Of a stretch of DNA of 64,000 bases, positions 25,875 to 33,999 are shown in pieces. Position 1 is the first letter of the stretch; each line of letters opens with the position of its first letter. The notes under the pieces were generated by a model. The model made no database searches. It was not told the origin of the DNA and worked only from the letters and a program-made list of their open reading frames with translations. The stretch is from JAGVSR01 sp963778225 (GTDB lineage: Bacteria > Pseudomonadota > Alphaproteobacteria > Rhizobiales > Hyphomicrobiaceae). The position numbers and the translations under genes are program-made. The stretch covers positions 248,001-312,000 of the forward strand of contig CAVZTR010000002.1 in NCBI GenBank assembly GCA_963778225.1. The letters are read 5' to 3'.

Positions 25875-27068
25875 GTGCGCATTGCTGCCCTTATCGTCGC
25901 CGCGGGACGCGGCACCCGGGCGGGAACGGACGTACCCAAACAATATGTCTCCATCGGCGGCCTGTCCGTGCTGGCGCGCGCTATGGCTGTCTTTTCTGGT
26001 TACGGAGCCATTGGGAGGCTCCAAGCGGTCATTCACCCGGACGACCTCGATCTCTATTTGTCGAGTCTCCCGGACGAGGCTTGCGGGCTTGCACCGCCGG
26101 TCTCTGGCGGAGCCTCGCGGCAGGCGTCGGTTCGCGCTGGGCTGGCCGCGCTCGCGGACTGGGCTCCCGATCTCGTTCTCATTCACGACGCCGCGCGGCC
26201 GTTCGTGACCTCTGCCGTTATCGATCGAGTCATCGGCGCTCTCGGATCGTTTCCTGGCGCAATCCCCGGACTAGCAGTCGCGGATACCCTCAAGCGCGCC
26301 AATTCCAGCGGGATCATCGCGGAGACCATCGCACGCGATAATCTTTGGCGTGCACAGACGCCGCAAGCGTTCCGCTATGCAGACATCGTTGATGCCCATG
26401 AGAAAGCGGCGGCGGCGGGACGCGATGACTTCACGGACGATGCGGCGATCGCCGAATGGGCCGGTTTGAAGGTCGCCCTGGTCGAGGGCGCGCCGGACAA
26501 CGTCAAAATTACCACGGCGGCCGATGTCGAAGAGGCGCGGCGCAAACTCGAGGCACCCATGACGCTGGAACCGCGGATCGGCACAGGCTTCGATGTGCAC
26601 CGCTTTGCTGAGGGATCGAGCGTTTGGCTCTGCGGCGTAGAGATCCCGCACACGCACAGGCTCGAAGGCCATTCGGATGCCGACGTCGGCCTGCATGCGC
26701 TGACAGACGCGCTGCTTGGCACCATTGGCGACGGCGATATCGGCCAGCATTTCCCACCATCCGATCCGAAATGGAAAGGTGCGGCGTCTCACCTGTTCCT
26801 TGCGGATGCTGCTCGCCGGGTGCGAGAGCGCGGCGGTCGGATCGTGAATGTCGATGTCACGTTCCTGGCAGAGGCTCCCAAGATCGGGCCGCATCGTCCG
26901 GCCATGCAGGCCCGCGTCGCGGAAATCCTGGCGATCACGCCTGATCGGGTCGGGATCAAAGCCACCACAATGGAAGAACTGGGCTCGATCGGGCGGCGGG
27001 AAGGCATCGTGGCGATGGCCAGCGCGCTTGTTCTGCTTCCGTTCTCCACATCTGCTGGCGTCGCCTGA
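25875..27068 (+). CDS. ispDF: Bifunctional IspD/IspF (isoprenoid biosynthesis)
   Basis: A 397-residue fusion catalysing two steps of the MEP pathway: CTP:2-C-methyl-D-erythritol-4-phosphate cytidylyltransferase, and 2-C-methyl-D-erythritol-2,4-cyclodiphosphate synthase. The IspD part (residues 1-230) has AAGRGTRAG, PKQY, HDAARPF and DNVKITT. The IspF part (from about 238) has GTGFDVHRF, the metal-binding HSDADVGLHALTDALLG, and KATTMEELGSIGR. The start is GTG at 25875 with GGAG eight bases upstream; the in-frame ATG at 25806 has no ribosome-binding site and encodes a non-homologous extension. The fusion is common in alphaproteobacteria. Confidence 0.95.
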   Translation: MRIAALIVAAGRGTRAGTDVPKQYVSIGGLSVLARAMAVFSGYGAIGRLQAVIHPDDLDLYLSSLPDEACGLAPPVSGGASRQASVRAGLAALADWAPDLVLIHDAARPFVTSAVIDRVIGALGSFPGAIPGLAVADTLKRANSSGIIAETIARDNLWRAQTPQAFRYADIVDAHEKAAAAGRDDFTDDAAIAEWAGLKVALVEGAPDNVKITTAADVEEARRKLEAPMTLEPRIGTGFDVHRFAEGSSVWLCGVEIPHTHRLEGHSDADVGLHALTDALLGTIGDGDIGQHFPPSDPKWKGAASHLFLADAARRVRERGGRIVNVDVTFLAEAPKIGPHRPAMQARVAEILAITPDRVGIKATTMEELGSIGRREGIVAMASALVLLPFSTSAGVA

Positions 27069-27176
27069 GGCCCGCGACATTGACCCCTCTGGCAGAATCG
27101 CGGCACACCCGGCATAGCAGTTGTATGGTCAAAAAGACCTCAAGATCATGAGTCCGACCCTCTCAGAGGCGATGCG

Positions 27177-27665
27177 ATGAACATTATGACCCAACCTCTC
27201 GAACGTGCGGCCAAAGAGCCGGCCAACATGGTTGATATTGCCGAAACAACGGCGTCGTCCTGTCTGGCCACAAGAGTGCGCCAGCTGTCGCGCATCATCA
27301 CCCGCGTCTACGATGATGCGATGCGGCCACTCGGCATTACGGCCAGCCAGTACACGCTGCTGGCGCAGCTCGCCGCGCGCGACGGGATCACGGCGGTCGA
27401 GATCGGGCACGAACTCGACATCGAGAAGTCGACGCTGTCACGCAACCTGAAGCGCCTGCTCGCTCTTGGCCTCATCATCATGGATCCGCCGGCAGGGCGT
27501 CGCGGTCGCGGCCTTCACCTGACGCCGAAGGGCCAGGGCGTGCTGCGCGACGCGTTTCCGGTTTGGCAGAATGCGCAGAGCCACGCCACGGCGGTGATGG
27601 GCGGCGACTCGCGCGCGACCCTCGATGGGCTTCTGAAGCAGGCTGAAAAGCTCGTCGCTCCCTGA
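27177..27665 (+). CDS. MarR-family transcriptional regulator
   Basis: A 162-residue winged-helix dimeric regulator. The N-terminal dimerisation helix is followed by ASQYTLLAQLA, the recognition region IGHELDIEKSTLSRNLKRL and the wing DPPAGRRGRGLHLTPKG. The ligand and targets are unknown. GAGG sits seven bases before the ATG. It lies alone between ispDF (109 bases upstream) and pncC, and a strong terminator follows it, so it is probably its own transcription unit. Confidence 0.88.
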   Translation: MNIMTQPLERAAKEPANMVDIAETTASSCLATRVRQLSRIITRVYDDAMRPLGITASQYTLLAQLAARDGITAVEIGHELDIEKSTLSRNLKRLLALGLIIMDPPAGRRGRGLHLTPKGQGVLRDAFPVWQNAQSHATAVMGGDSRATLDGLLKQAEKLVAP

Positions 27666-27702
27666 GGTTTTGCCCGCTCGCCGGATCGGCGCTAAGTTTA
27701 GG

Positions 27703-27740
27703 AGCCGGCGTCTCATTCGAGGCGCCGGCTTTCTCTTGTT
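27703..27740 (+). terminator. Rho-independent terminator after marR
   Basis: Stem AGCCGGCG/CGCCGGCT (27703-27710 with 27723-27730) continues inward with CTC/GAG pairing around a small loop. TTTCTCTTGTT follows directly. It is 38 bases after the marR stop and before pncC. Confidence 0.8.
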
Positions 27741-27754
27741 CCGGACTGCACCTC

Positions 27755-28273
27755 ATGCTGGCTGATGACATTCTGGAAACGGCGCGGAGCCTCGTTGCTG
27801 CTTATGCGGCGGCTGGATTGAAGCTTGTCACGGCTGAGAGTTGTACCGGCGGGCTCGTTGCGGCGGCCATTACGGATGTCCCGGGATCATCGGCCGTGCT
27901 CGATCGCGGTTTTGTCACCTACTCAAATGAAGCCAAGGCCGAGGCGCTCGGCGTGAGCCTTGACCTGCTCAGGGCACATGGTGCGGTGAGTGCGCCGGTC
28001 GCCGTTGCCATGGCGGAGGGCGCGTTGCGTCATTCGCGCGCCGACGTGGCGGTGTCGATTACGGGCATTGCGGGTCCAGGCGGCGCGACGGAGACGAAAC
28101 CGGTCGGACTTGTCCATCTCGCTGTGGCCCGGTCGGGTCGTGGGACCGTAGACGCTGTATGCCACTTCGGCGATCTCGGTCGCCGACAGGTGCGGGAAGC
28201 CGCTGTCCGCAAAGCGTTCGATATGCTGGCGGGGGCGCTCGCCGAGCGCGCCATTCCGGCGCAACGGAGTTGA
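27755..28273 (+). CDS. pncC: Nicotinamide-nucleotide amidase PncC (CinA C-terminal domain)
   Basis: A 172-residue CinA-C domain protein that deamidates NMN to nicotinic acid mononucleotide in the pyridine nucleotide salvage cycle. Motifs are LVTAESCTGGLVAAAITDVPG near residue 24, FVTYSNEAKAEALGV near 52, and SITGIAGPGGATETKPVG near 97. It has no N-terminal MoCF domain, the usual short form in alphaproteobacteria. pgpA, often found before it after ispDF, is absent here. The stop overlaps the next gene's possible start (TGATGATG). Confidence 0.92.
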   Translation: MLADDILETARSLVAAYAAAGLKLVTAESCTGGLVAAAITDVPGSSAVLDRGFVTYSNEAKAEALGVSLDLLRAHGAVSAPVAVAMAEGALRHSRADVAVSITGIAGPGGATETKPVGLVHLAVARSGRGTVDAVCHFGDLGRRQVREAAVRKAFDMLAGALAERAIPAQRS

Positions 28274-28275
28274 TG

Positions 28276-29052
28276 ATGAGCCCAATCCACCTTCTCGCAG
28301 TCGGTCTTGCGACCCTTCTGGCGGCGCCTCAGGTGCGCGCGGCGGACACGACGGCGCGGGAGGTGACCGAGCAGTTGTTTCGCGCATCGGGTCCGGTGGA
28401 TCTATCCGGACGCGATCTTGAAGGGCTCGATCTATCGCTCATCGACTTCAAGAAAACACGCCTGGCGAAGTCGAACATGTTCGGGGTCAACCTGACGGGA
28501 TCCAATCTCACCGGCGCCGATCTTTCCTCCGTCAATCTCGACCGGGCCAACATCATCGGCGCGAAGTTCGATGGAGCAAATCTCTCGGGCGCGAGCCTGT
28601 TGCGGCCATCCACGACGATGGGCCGGGAGCCCGGCAGCGAAACGCCGCCAAGCTTTGTTGGTGCGGACATGAAGGGTGCGAAGGTGTTCGGTCAGCTGAG
28701 CCGGGTCGATCTTTCGGGTGCCAACCTGGAGGGCGCAACGCTGGCTCCGTTCGGCAAGACCGGTTTCATCGAAGATCTCTTCCGGACCGAACTGGAAGGG
28801 GCGCAGCTCAACGGCACCAATTTCGGCGGCAGCGACCTCACATACGTTTCGTTCCGGTTTGCGAGCCTCAGGGGTGCCAACCTCAAGGGTGCAAAGCTCC
28901 ACAACGCCGATTTTTCCAAGGCTGATCTGACGGATGCCGATCTCACCGGCGCCGACGTGAAGGATGCGGATTTCGACGGCGCCACTCTGACTGGCGTCAA
29001 GGGTCTCGACCGGCTGGCCAGCCGCGATACGGCGCGCAACCTCCAGAATTGA
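28276..29052 (+). CDS. Secreted pentapeptide-repeat protein
   Basis: A 258-residue protein with a Sec signal peptide (about residues 1-22, ending VRAAD). Many A(D/N)LxG-type pentapeptide repeats follow (for example DLSGRDLEGLDLSLIDF, LTGSNLTGADLSSVNLD, LRGANLKGAKLHNADFS), which should fold into a right-handed quadrilateral beta-helix. The repeat run is broken by a non-repeat stretch near residues 115-135. The ATG at 28276 was preferred because GGAG lies six bases before it. It is coupled to pncC and converges on the cytochrome/DUF4384 gene after 12 bases. Function unknown; possibly periplasmic binding or scaffolding. Confidence 0.82.
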   Translation: MSPIHLLAVGLATLLAAPQVRAADTTAREVTEQLFRASGPVDLSGRDLEGLDLSLIDFKKTRLAKSNMFGVNLTGSNLTGADLSSVNLDRANIIGAKFDGANLSGASLLRPSTTMGREPGSETPPSFVGADMKGAKVFGQLSRVDLSGANLEGATLAPFGKTGFIEDLFRTELEGAQLNGTNFGGSDLTYVSFRFASLRGANLKGAKLHNADFSKADLTDADLTGADVKDADFDGATLTGVKGLDRLASRDTARNLQN

Positions 29053-29064
29053 GGACTGAGGCCG

Positions 29065-30699
29065 TTATTTTACTTCGACCGTCAGCCCAGCGCGGGCTTC
29101 TGCCTCGGTGCCTTGAGGAAGTTGCTCGTCGAGTGTTTCAGCGGGTCCGGCGCCGGTGCGAAACTTGCGCAGGTCCTCTTGTGTCTTCTGGTACTCCGCT
29201 TCGCGCTCCGTCGTCTGAAGCAGGAACGTGCGCCAGTCGCCGAGGACGGTGAAGCGCTGGCGTTCGAAATCATGGCCTATGCCCTGCGGGCGTTTTGCCG
29301 TCGCGTTGCAGATCGCTACGACCCCGTGACGGCCCGGCTTATCCAGTCGCAGCTGGAAGGGCGCACCCTCGGGCGGGATTTGCACAAGGGTTCCGGCCGC
29401 GACGCGATTATCGACGATCGCATCATTGGGAAAGAGCACGGTGGCGAGGCCATCGGCTTCCACCGCGATGACTGTGAGATTGCAGTCTGCGCTCGGGCGC
29501 GCGTAAACGGTCAGCAGGTCGCCGGTCTTGTATGAGAACGCATTCGTCCACAAGGCGAGGTCGAGGCTCGGCGCGTCTGCGGCTGTTGTTTTGAGCGACA
29601 GTGCGCGCGCCACCGAGCGGTCCGTCAGATTGGCTTTCAGCAGTTCCCACTCGGCGCGCGGCAAACCCGTTTCGGCAAGCCGCAGCGCAAGCACCTGTTC
29701 ACCGTCATCGAGGTTCGCGAGGCTATCGCGCAGGGTGCCTTCATCGAGCATCAGTTCGACCGCTGCACGCTGCAATGAGACGGTGCGGGTATATTCGCGT
29801 GCGAGTGCATCGACGGGATCAATCCCGTCGATGAAGTTCGGCGCGGGTGCGGCCATGGCTTGTGCGATCGGGCCGACGCTCGCGACCTCCGTCGGCGCCG
29901 CCGTTGCGGCCAGCGCCCGCGCTGCCAGCTCTTCGGCTGCGACCACGCCCATGATGTGATCGCCAGGGCCTGCGCGCAAATCCCACGCCTCGGCCGTCAA
30001 GCCGAAATCCGAGGGCCGAAATGCCAAGAGGACGCTAGCTTCGCCAACGGTATCCAGTGTCGTCACCTTGCGCAGTGTCAGGCGGTTCACCAGAGCGGCA
30101 ACGGCGTCGCGAAAGGCTGCAAGCGTGGCATCGCTGCGGCAGAGATTGTGCAGGTTGGCGAGGGAGACAAACCGGAGCGGCTTCGACGCATCCGTTTCGA
30201 AGGCTTTGCGCCACGCGGCGATGTCGCGCGTCATGTCGGCAACCGAGACGGCCGGCTTGCCGGCGCACTGGGAGCCGCGCGGCGCCAGACCTGCGAGCCA
30301 ATCCCGGACCGCGCCGACTTCGACGGGCGTTGGACCGGGCAGCGGGCCGAAAAACACCGACAGCGGGCGGTGACGTGCGAGCATGATCTGATAAAGGCGC
30401 GAAGCATCCGGATCGGACGGAACGATCAGGTCGTCGCGCTCCAGCAGCTTCTCGAGGTCGAGGAGGTTGCCGAGGCCGCCCTTCGCAGGCGGGTTCTCAA
30501 GGCGGCCGGTCTGGTGGCATCGGGCACAGTGGGTTTCGAGAACCTGCCTGGCTTTCGTGGCGGGGTCTGGCTCAGCCCTAGCGGAGGTCGCGTGCAGGAG
30601 CACTGCAACGACCGCGCCGAGGGTTGCCCATGCGCGCTGCGCTCGCCGCCAATCCGTATGTCTGTTCGATCTTCGCCGCACGCTGCGTCCGTCTCCCAC
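29065..30699 (-). CDS. Exported c-type cytochrome with C-terminal DUF4384-like domain
   Basis: A 544-residue protein with a long basic N-terminus and a signal peptide ending SARAEP near residue 43. A cytochrome-c-like module follows, with the heme-attachment motif CARCH near residue 60 and a plausible axial Met in LYQIMLARHRP. A mostly helical middle part (about 150-360) has no recognised family. A C-terminal domain near 385-480 (YKTGDLLTVYARPSADCNLT, then VLFPNDAIVDN) resembles DUF4384, a domain found on secreted or surface proteins and often on bacterial caspase-like proteins. It converges tightly with the pentapeptide-repeat gene. Its role is unknown; a periplasmic redox or sensing role is only inference. 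Confidence 0.75.
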   Translation of the reverse strand: MGDGRSVRRRSNRHTDWRRAQRAWATLGAVVAVLLHATSARAEPDPATKARQVLETHCARCHQTGRLENPPAKGGLGNLLDLEKLLERDDLIVPSDPDASRLYQIMLARHRPLSVFFGPLPGPTPVEVGAVRDWLAGLAPRGSQCAGKPAVSVADMTRDIAAWRKAFETDASKPLRFVSLANLHNLCRSDATLAAFRDAVAALVNRLTLRKVTTLDTVGEASVLLAFRPSDFGLTAEAWDLRAGPGDHIMGVVAAEELAARALAATAAPTEVASVGPIAQAMAAPAPNFIDGIDPVDALAREYTRTVSLQRAAVELMLDEGTLRDSLANLDDGEQVLALRLAETGLPRAEWELLKANLTDRSVARALSLKTTAADAPSLDLALWTNAFSYKTGDLLTVYARPSADCNLTVIAVEADGLATVLFPNDAIVDNRVAAGTLVQIPPEGAPFQLRLDKPGRHGVVAICNATAKRPQGIGHDFERQRFTVLGDWRTFLLQTTEREAEYQKTQEDLRKFRTGAGPAETLDEQLPQGTEAEARAGLTVEVK

Positions 30700-30792
30700 G
30701 CCCCGCTCTTCGGCGGCACCATAACGGGGGCGATGCGGCGGGCCTAGGGCTGGTCGGCCACACGCAGGGGCTGAGCACGGCCACAGAACATG

Positions 30793-31233
30793 TCAGCGCG
30801 GCGTCTTGGGAGCGATAACGGTGACGGGAAGGCCCGTGGCGCTGCTGATGCGACCAGCGACCCGGCCGGTAAAGGCTCCGGCAAGGGCCAGACAAATCCG
30901 GGACGCCAGCGTACTGCGGGGTTCTGCGACAAAGATCTGGTCGCAGGTTTCCTGCGCCGCGACGCGCGTGACGACATCGCCCTTCTCACCCCGCTCAAGG
31001 CGTGTTCGGGCTTGAATGCCGCGTGCTGCGACGGTTGACCGGGCGCGAGAGATGATCTGCTTGGTGCCGGTGCGCAGGCGGCGGGGGCGCCTCAGTTCCC
31101 ATGCAGGCGGATCCGGCTCGATACAGAGCAGGATGAGTTCTGAGCCCGCCACGGCGTCCGCCACGTCCATGGCTCGCTCCAGAGCCTCAGCGGCTTCTGG
31201 GCTCCCATCGACAACGACAAGCAGGCGGGACAT
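30793..31233 (-). CDS. Universal stress protein (UspA family)
   Basis: A 146-residue single-domain Usp protein. It starts SRLLVVVDGSPEAAEALERA (beta1 plus the acidic adenine-contact region). It ends with a glycine-rich nucleotide-binding stretch (GRVAGRISSATGLPVTVIAP) typical of ATP-binding members. The N-terminal in-frame extension upstream of the ATG at 31233 is Pro/Ser-rich and was discarded. Such proteins respond to starvation, hypoxia or oxidative stress. It lies downstream of a small hypothetical gene in the same direction. Confidence 0.85.
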   Translation of the reverse strand: MSRLLVVVDGSPEAAEALERAMDVADAVAGSELILLCIEPDPPAWELRRPRRLRTGTKQIISRARSTVAARGIQARTRLERGEKGDVVTRVAAQETCDQIFVAEPRSTLASRICLALAGAFTGRVAGRISSATGLPVTVIAPKTPR

Positions 31234-31324
31234 CGGTCTTTTGGGCTTTCTGTGAAGCGGGGGAGTGTGGTGGCACCTCTCGGTTGCACTTTGGCCGAGG
31301 CCTCCCCAATTCAACCCATCGGCA

Positions 31325-31519
31325 TCAGGCGGCCGGCGCGGGGTCGATTGGAGGTTCGGTGTCGTTGGCGGGACGCGGCACGGAGTTGTTTTCATTCGGT
31401 GAGGCGATCGCTTCGGACTGCAGGATGACGCTGCGACTCTGGACGAAGCCGCCCTGGGAATAGACGGCCGGCAGATCGACGAGAACGGGTGTGGCAATAT
31501 TCTTTGTGCTGTCCGGCAT
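31325..31519 (-). CDS. Small hypothetical protein
   Basis: Not recognised. A 64-residue polar protein without a membrane segment, ending in a Pro/Asn/Ala-rich tail. The ATG at 31519 has GAAGGGG about six bases upstream; an in-frame ATG at 31546 is also possible. It precedes the universal stress protein gene in the same direction by about 90 bases and is divergent from the MASE1 kinase. It could be spurious, but the ribosome-binding site argues for translation. Confidence 0.4.
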   Translation of the reverse strand: MPDSTKNIATPVLVDLPAVYSQGGFVQSRSVILQSEAIASPNENNSVPRPANDTEPPIDPAPAA

Positions 31520-31708
31520 CGTCGGCCCCTTCGGTTTCCTACCCATGGTGGTCGGCGACGATGAGAATCTCTCGTTTTACAATTTGGAGCCAGAAGGCAG
31601 GAGTGCGTAGCCCGGCGGCCTACGTAGCGTTACTAATCGAGCCGCACGCCGTGCGGTGTCACAAGCGCAGGCGAAGCGTCGTCTGCTTCAGGGAGATGGT
31701 CCGGCACG

Positions 31709-33289
31709 ATGTCCGCTACGACAACAACACGGCATTGGCTGATCGGGCTTGGCTTCCTGGCGGCGTACGTCGCGCTCGACTATGTGAGTTACGTGAAGCC
31801 CTACCGCGATGTCGGCATCACGCCGTGGAACCCGCCGGCGGGCCTGGCCATCGCCTTCGTATTTTTGGAAGGGCTGCCGATCGTTCCATTCGTGCTGGTC
31901 GCACCCCTGCTCGCAGATGCTCTCGTGCGCCAGATCCCGCTGCCGCTGGCCGCCGACGTGCTCGGCTCGCTGTTGGTCGGCAGCACGTTCGTCGCTGCGG
32001 GACTAACGCTCCAGCGCATGGGCCACTTCGATCCACGCTTTCGCAAAGTCCGTGACGTTCTCACCCTGGTCGCAGTAGCGGCCAGCACCGCCATTCTCGC
32101 CGCAGGGATCCTGGTCGCGCTGTTTCTGGCGACGGGTCTGTTGATGCGTGAAGAGGCGCTGATCGTTATGTGGAAGTCCACCGTCGGCGACATGATCGGC
32201 ATTCTCACCGTTGCGCCGATGGTTCTGCTGTGGCGAACCTATCAGCCCTGGCCGGCTCTCGATGCCTGGATGCCGCTGCAGCTGTTATCGATCATGGCCG
32301 CGCTGGTGATCGTGTTCGGTTATCAAGACGCCACCGCCTTCCAACTGTTCTACCTGCTTTTCCTGCCCGTGCTTTGGGTTGCGCTGACACATGGTCCGCC
32401 CGGGGCCGTGATCGCGCTGGCGGCGGTGCAGATCGGGATTGTGATCGGCGCGGAGATTCGGTTCGGTGCGGATCCGGGGTTTAGTGCGCTGCAGGTGCTG
32501 ATGACGGCACTGGTCATCACTGGCCTCATTGTCGGTGCCATCGTTGCGGAGCGTGAAGATGCGGCGGCTCGGCTGCGGGATCAGCAGGCAGCACTTAATC
32601 GGACCCTGCGCATCCGCTCGGCGGGAGAAATCGCGGCAACCATCGCGCATGAGATGAAGCAGCCGCTGACGGCGCTTGCGACATACGGCGGGATCGCCGC
32701 CAAAGCCCTTCGCGACGGCGACACGGCCCTTGCCACACGTGCCGTTGAAAAAGTCGAGAGCGAGAGCCAGCGTGCGGCGACCGTCCTCACCGGCATCCGT
32801 GATCTTTTGCGGCAAGGTGCAATCAGCAAGACGGAAGTTGATCTCGACGCGGCGTTCGCGCAGATCTCGGAGCTGCTGCGCAGCGACCTCGGCAAGCGAG
32901 GCGTCGCGCTCTCCTTCTCCATCGACGACCGCGTGCCACCGATCATCGCCGATCCGGTTCAGTTGCAGCAGGCGCTGCACAATCTTGTCGTCAACGGCGC
33001 AGAAGCCATCGAAAGCGTCGGACGGCAGGGGCGTGTCACGGTGCGCGCGGTTCGCTCAGGCGATCGCGATATCCGTATCGACGTGGCCGATGACGGGCCC
33101 GGTTTTCCGCCCGCCTACGACATCACCGATCCGCCCCCGTTCACGTCGACCAAGTCGGACGGGTCCGGCATCGGCCTTACCGTCGTGCGCTCCATCGCGG
33201 AAGCCCACGGGGGCAGATTCAGTATCCAATCTTCGGCGCGTGGCGCCAGCGTCAGCCTCAGCCTCCCCATTTCTGGAGAACTATCATGA
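31709..33289 (+). CDS. MASE1-domain sensor histidine kinase
   Basis: A 526-residue membrane kinase. The first ~280 residues form eight or so helices of a MASE1-type sensor (WNPPAGLAIAFVFLEG near 35 is typical). A short coiled coil follows. HisKA has the phospho-acceptor His in HEMKQPLTALATYG near residue 315, with N box HNLVVNGAEAI and G boxes DDGPGFP and GSGIGLTVV. The stop overlaps the start of the response-regulator gene (ATGA), so they are a cognate pair. The ligand sensed by MASE1 domains is not known. Confidence 0.92.
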   Translation: MSATTTTRHWLIGLGFLAAYVALDYVSYVKPYRDVGITPWNPPAGLAIAFVFLEGLPIVPFVLVAPLLADALVRQIPLPLAADVLGSLLVGSTFVAAGLTLQRMGHFDPRFRKVRDVLTLVAVAASTAILAAGILVALFLATGLLMREEALIVMWKSTVGDMIGILTVAPMVLLWRTYQPWPALDAWMPLQLLSIMAALVIVFGYQDATAFQLFYLLFLPVLWVALTHGPPGAVIALAAVQIGIVIGAEIRFGADPGFSALQVLMTALVITGLIVGAIVAEREDAAARLRDQQAALNRTLRIRSAGEIAATIAHEMKQPLTALATYGGIAAKALRDGDTALATRAVEKVESESQRAATVLTGIRDLLRQGAISKTEVDLDAAFAQISELLRSDLGKRGVALSFSIDDRVPPIIADPVQLQQALHNLVVNGAEAIESVGRQGRVTVRAVRSGDRDIRIDVADDGPGFPPAYDITDPPPFTSTKSDGSGIGLTVVRSIAEAHGGRFSIQSSARGASVSLSLPISGELS

Positions 33290-33885
33290 GCGAGACCGTT
33301 TCCATCATCGATGACGAGGCGTCGGTTCGCGATGCCGTTGCCATGCTGCTCGAGACGAACGGATACGCGGTCGCGTCCTATGCCAGCGTCGGCGAATTTC
33401 TCAGCGCTCCGTTCACGCCGGGAGCGGTCGTGAGTGATGTCCGCATGCCAGAGGCGACGGGGCTTGATCTTCTGCGCCGCATGCAAGCCGGCGAGGATCC
33501 CCGTCCGATCATTCTTCTTACCGGACACGGCGACATCGAGATGGCGGTCCAGGCGCTGAAGCTCGGCGCTTTCGACTTCATCGAGAAGCCGTTCGATCTC
33601 GATCGCCTGCTCGCTGCGGTCGCCTCGGCGCTGGAGACGTCGGTCACGTCGCTCAAGACGAACCTCGAGTTGCAGGGGCTGAAGACCAAGTACGCGTCGC
33701 TGTCCGAACGGCAGCGGGACACGATGCACCTCCTGATCCGGGGACTTTCGAACAAGGAAATTGGTCTTGAGCTCGGGATCAGTCCGCGCACCGTCGAAAT
33801 CCACCGGACGTGGGTGATGACGCGCATGCAGGCGAAATCGATGGCTGACCTCGTGCGGATGGGTTTGGCGCTGGGTCTCGCCTGA
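33286..33885 (+). CDS. FixJ-type LuxR-family response regulator
   Basis: A 199-residue response regulator. The receiver domain (residues 1-120) has IDDEAS, the phospho-Asp in VVSDVRMPEATG and FIEKPFD. The LuxR-type HTH (about 140-195) has LSERQRDTMHLLIRGLSNKE and the recognition helix ISPRTVEIHRTWV. The layout matches FixJ/TodT regulators. It is translationally coupled to the MASE1 kinase. No nearby fixK or fixLJ target is evident, so the targets are unknown. Confidence 0.92.
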   Translation: MSETVSIIDDEASVRDAVAMLLETNGYAVASYASVGEFLSAPFTPGAVVSDVRMPEATGLDLLRRMQAGEDPRPIILLTGHGDIEMAVQALKLGAFDFIEKPFDLDRLLAAVASALETSVTSLKTNLELQGLKTKYASLSERQRDTMHLLIRGLSNKEIGLELGISPRTVEIHRTWVMTRMQAKSMADLVRMGLALGLA

Positions 33886-33999
33886 CGTTTTGATCGCGGC
33901 CGTCAACTGAACTGCCAGTTTTTAGCGGAAGCCGGCTGCCGCCTCGCGTAGAAAGATCGCGGGGGCTGTGCTTTTGCAGCCTGTTGGCGATGGATTGCG

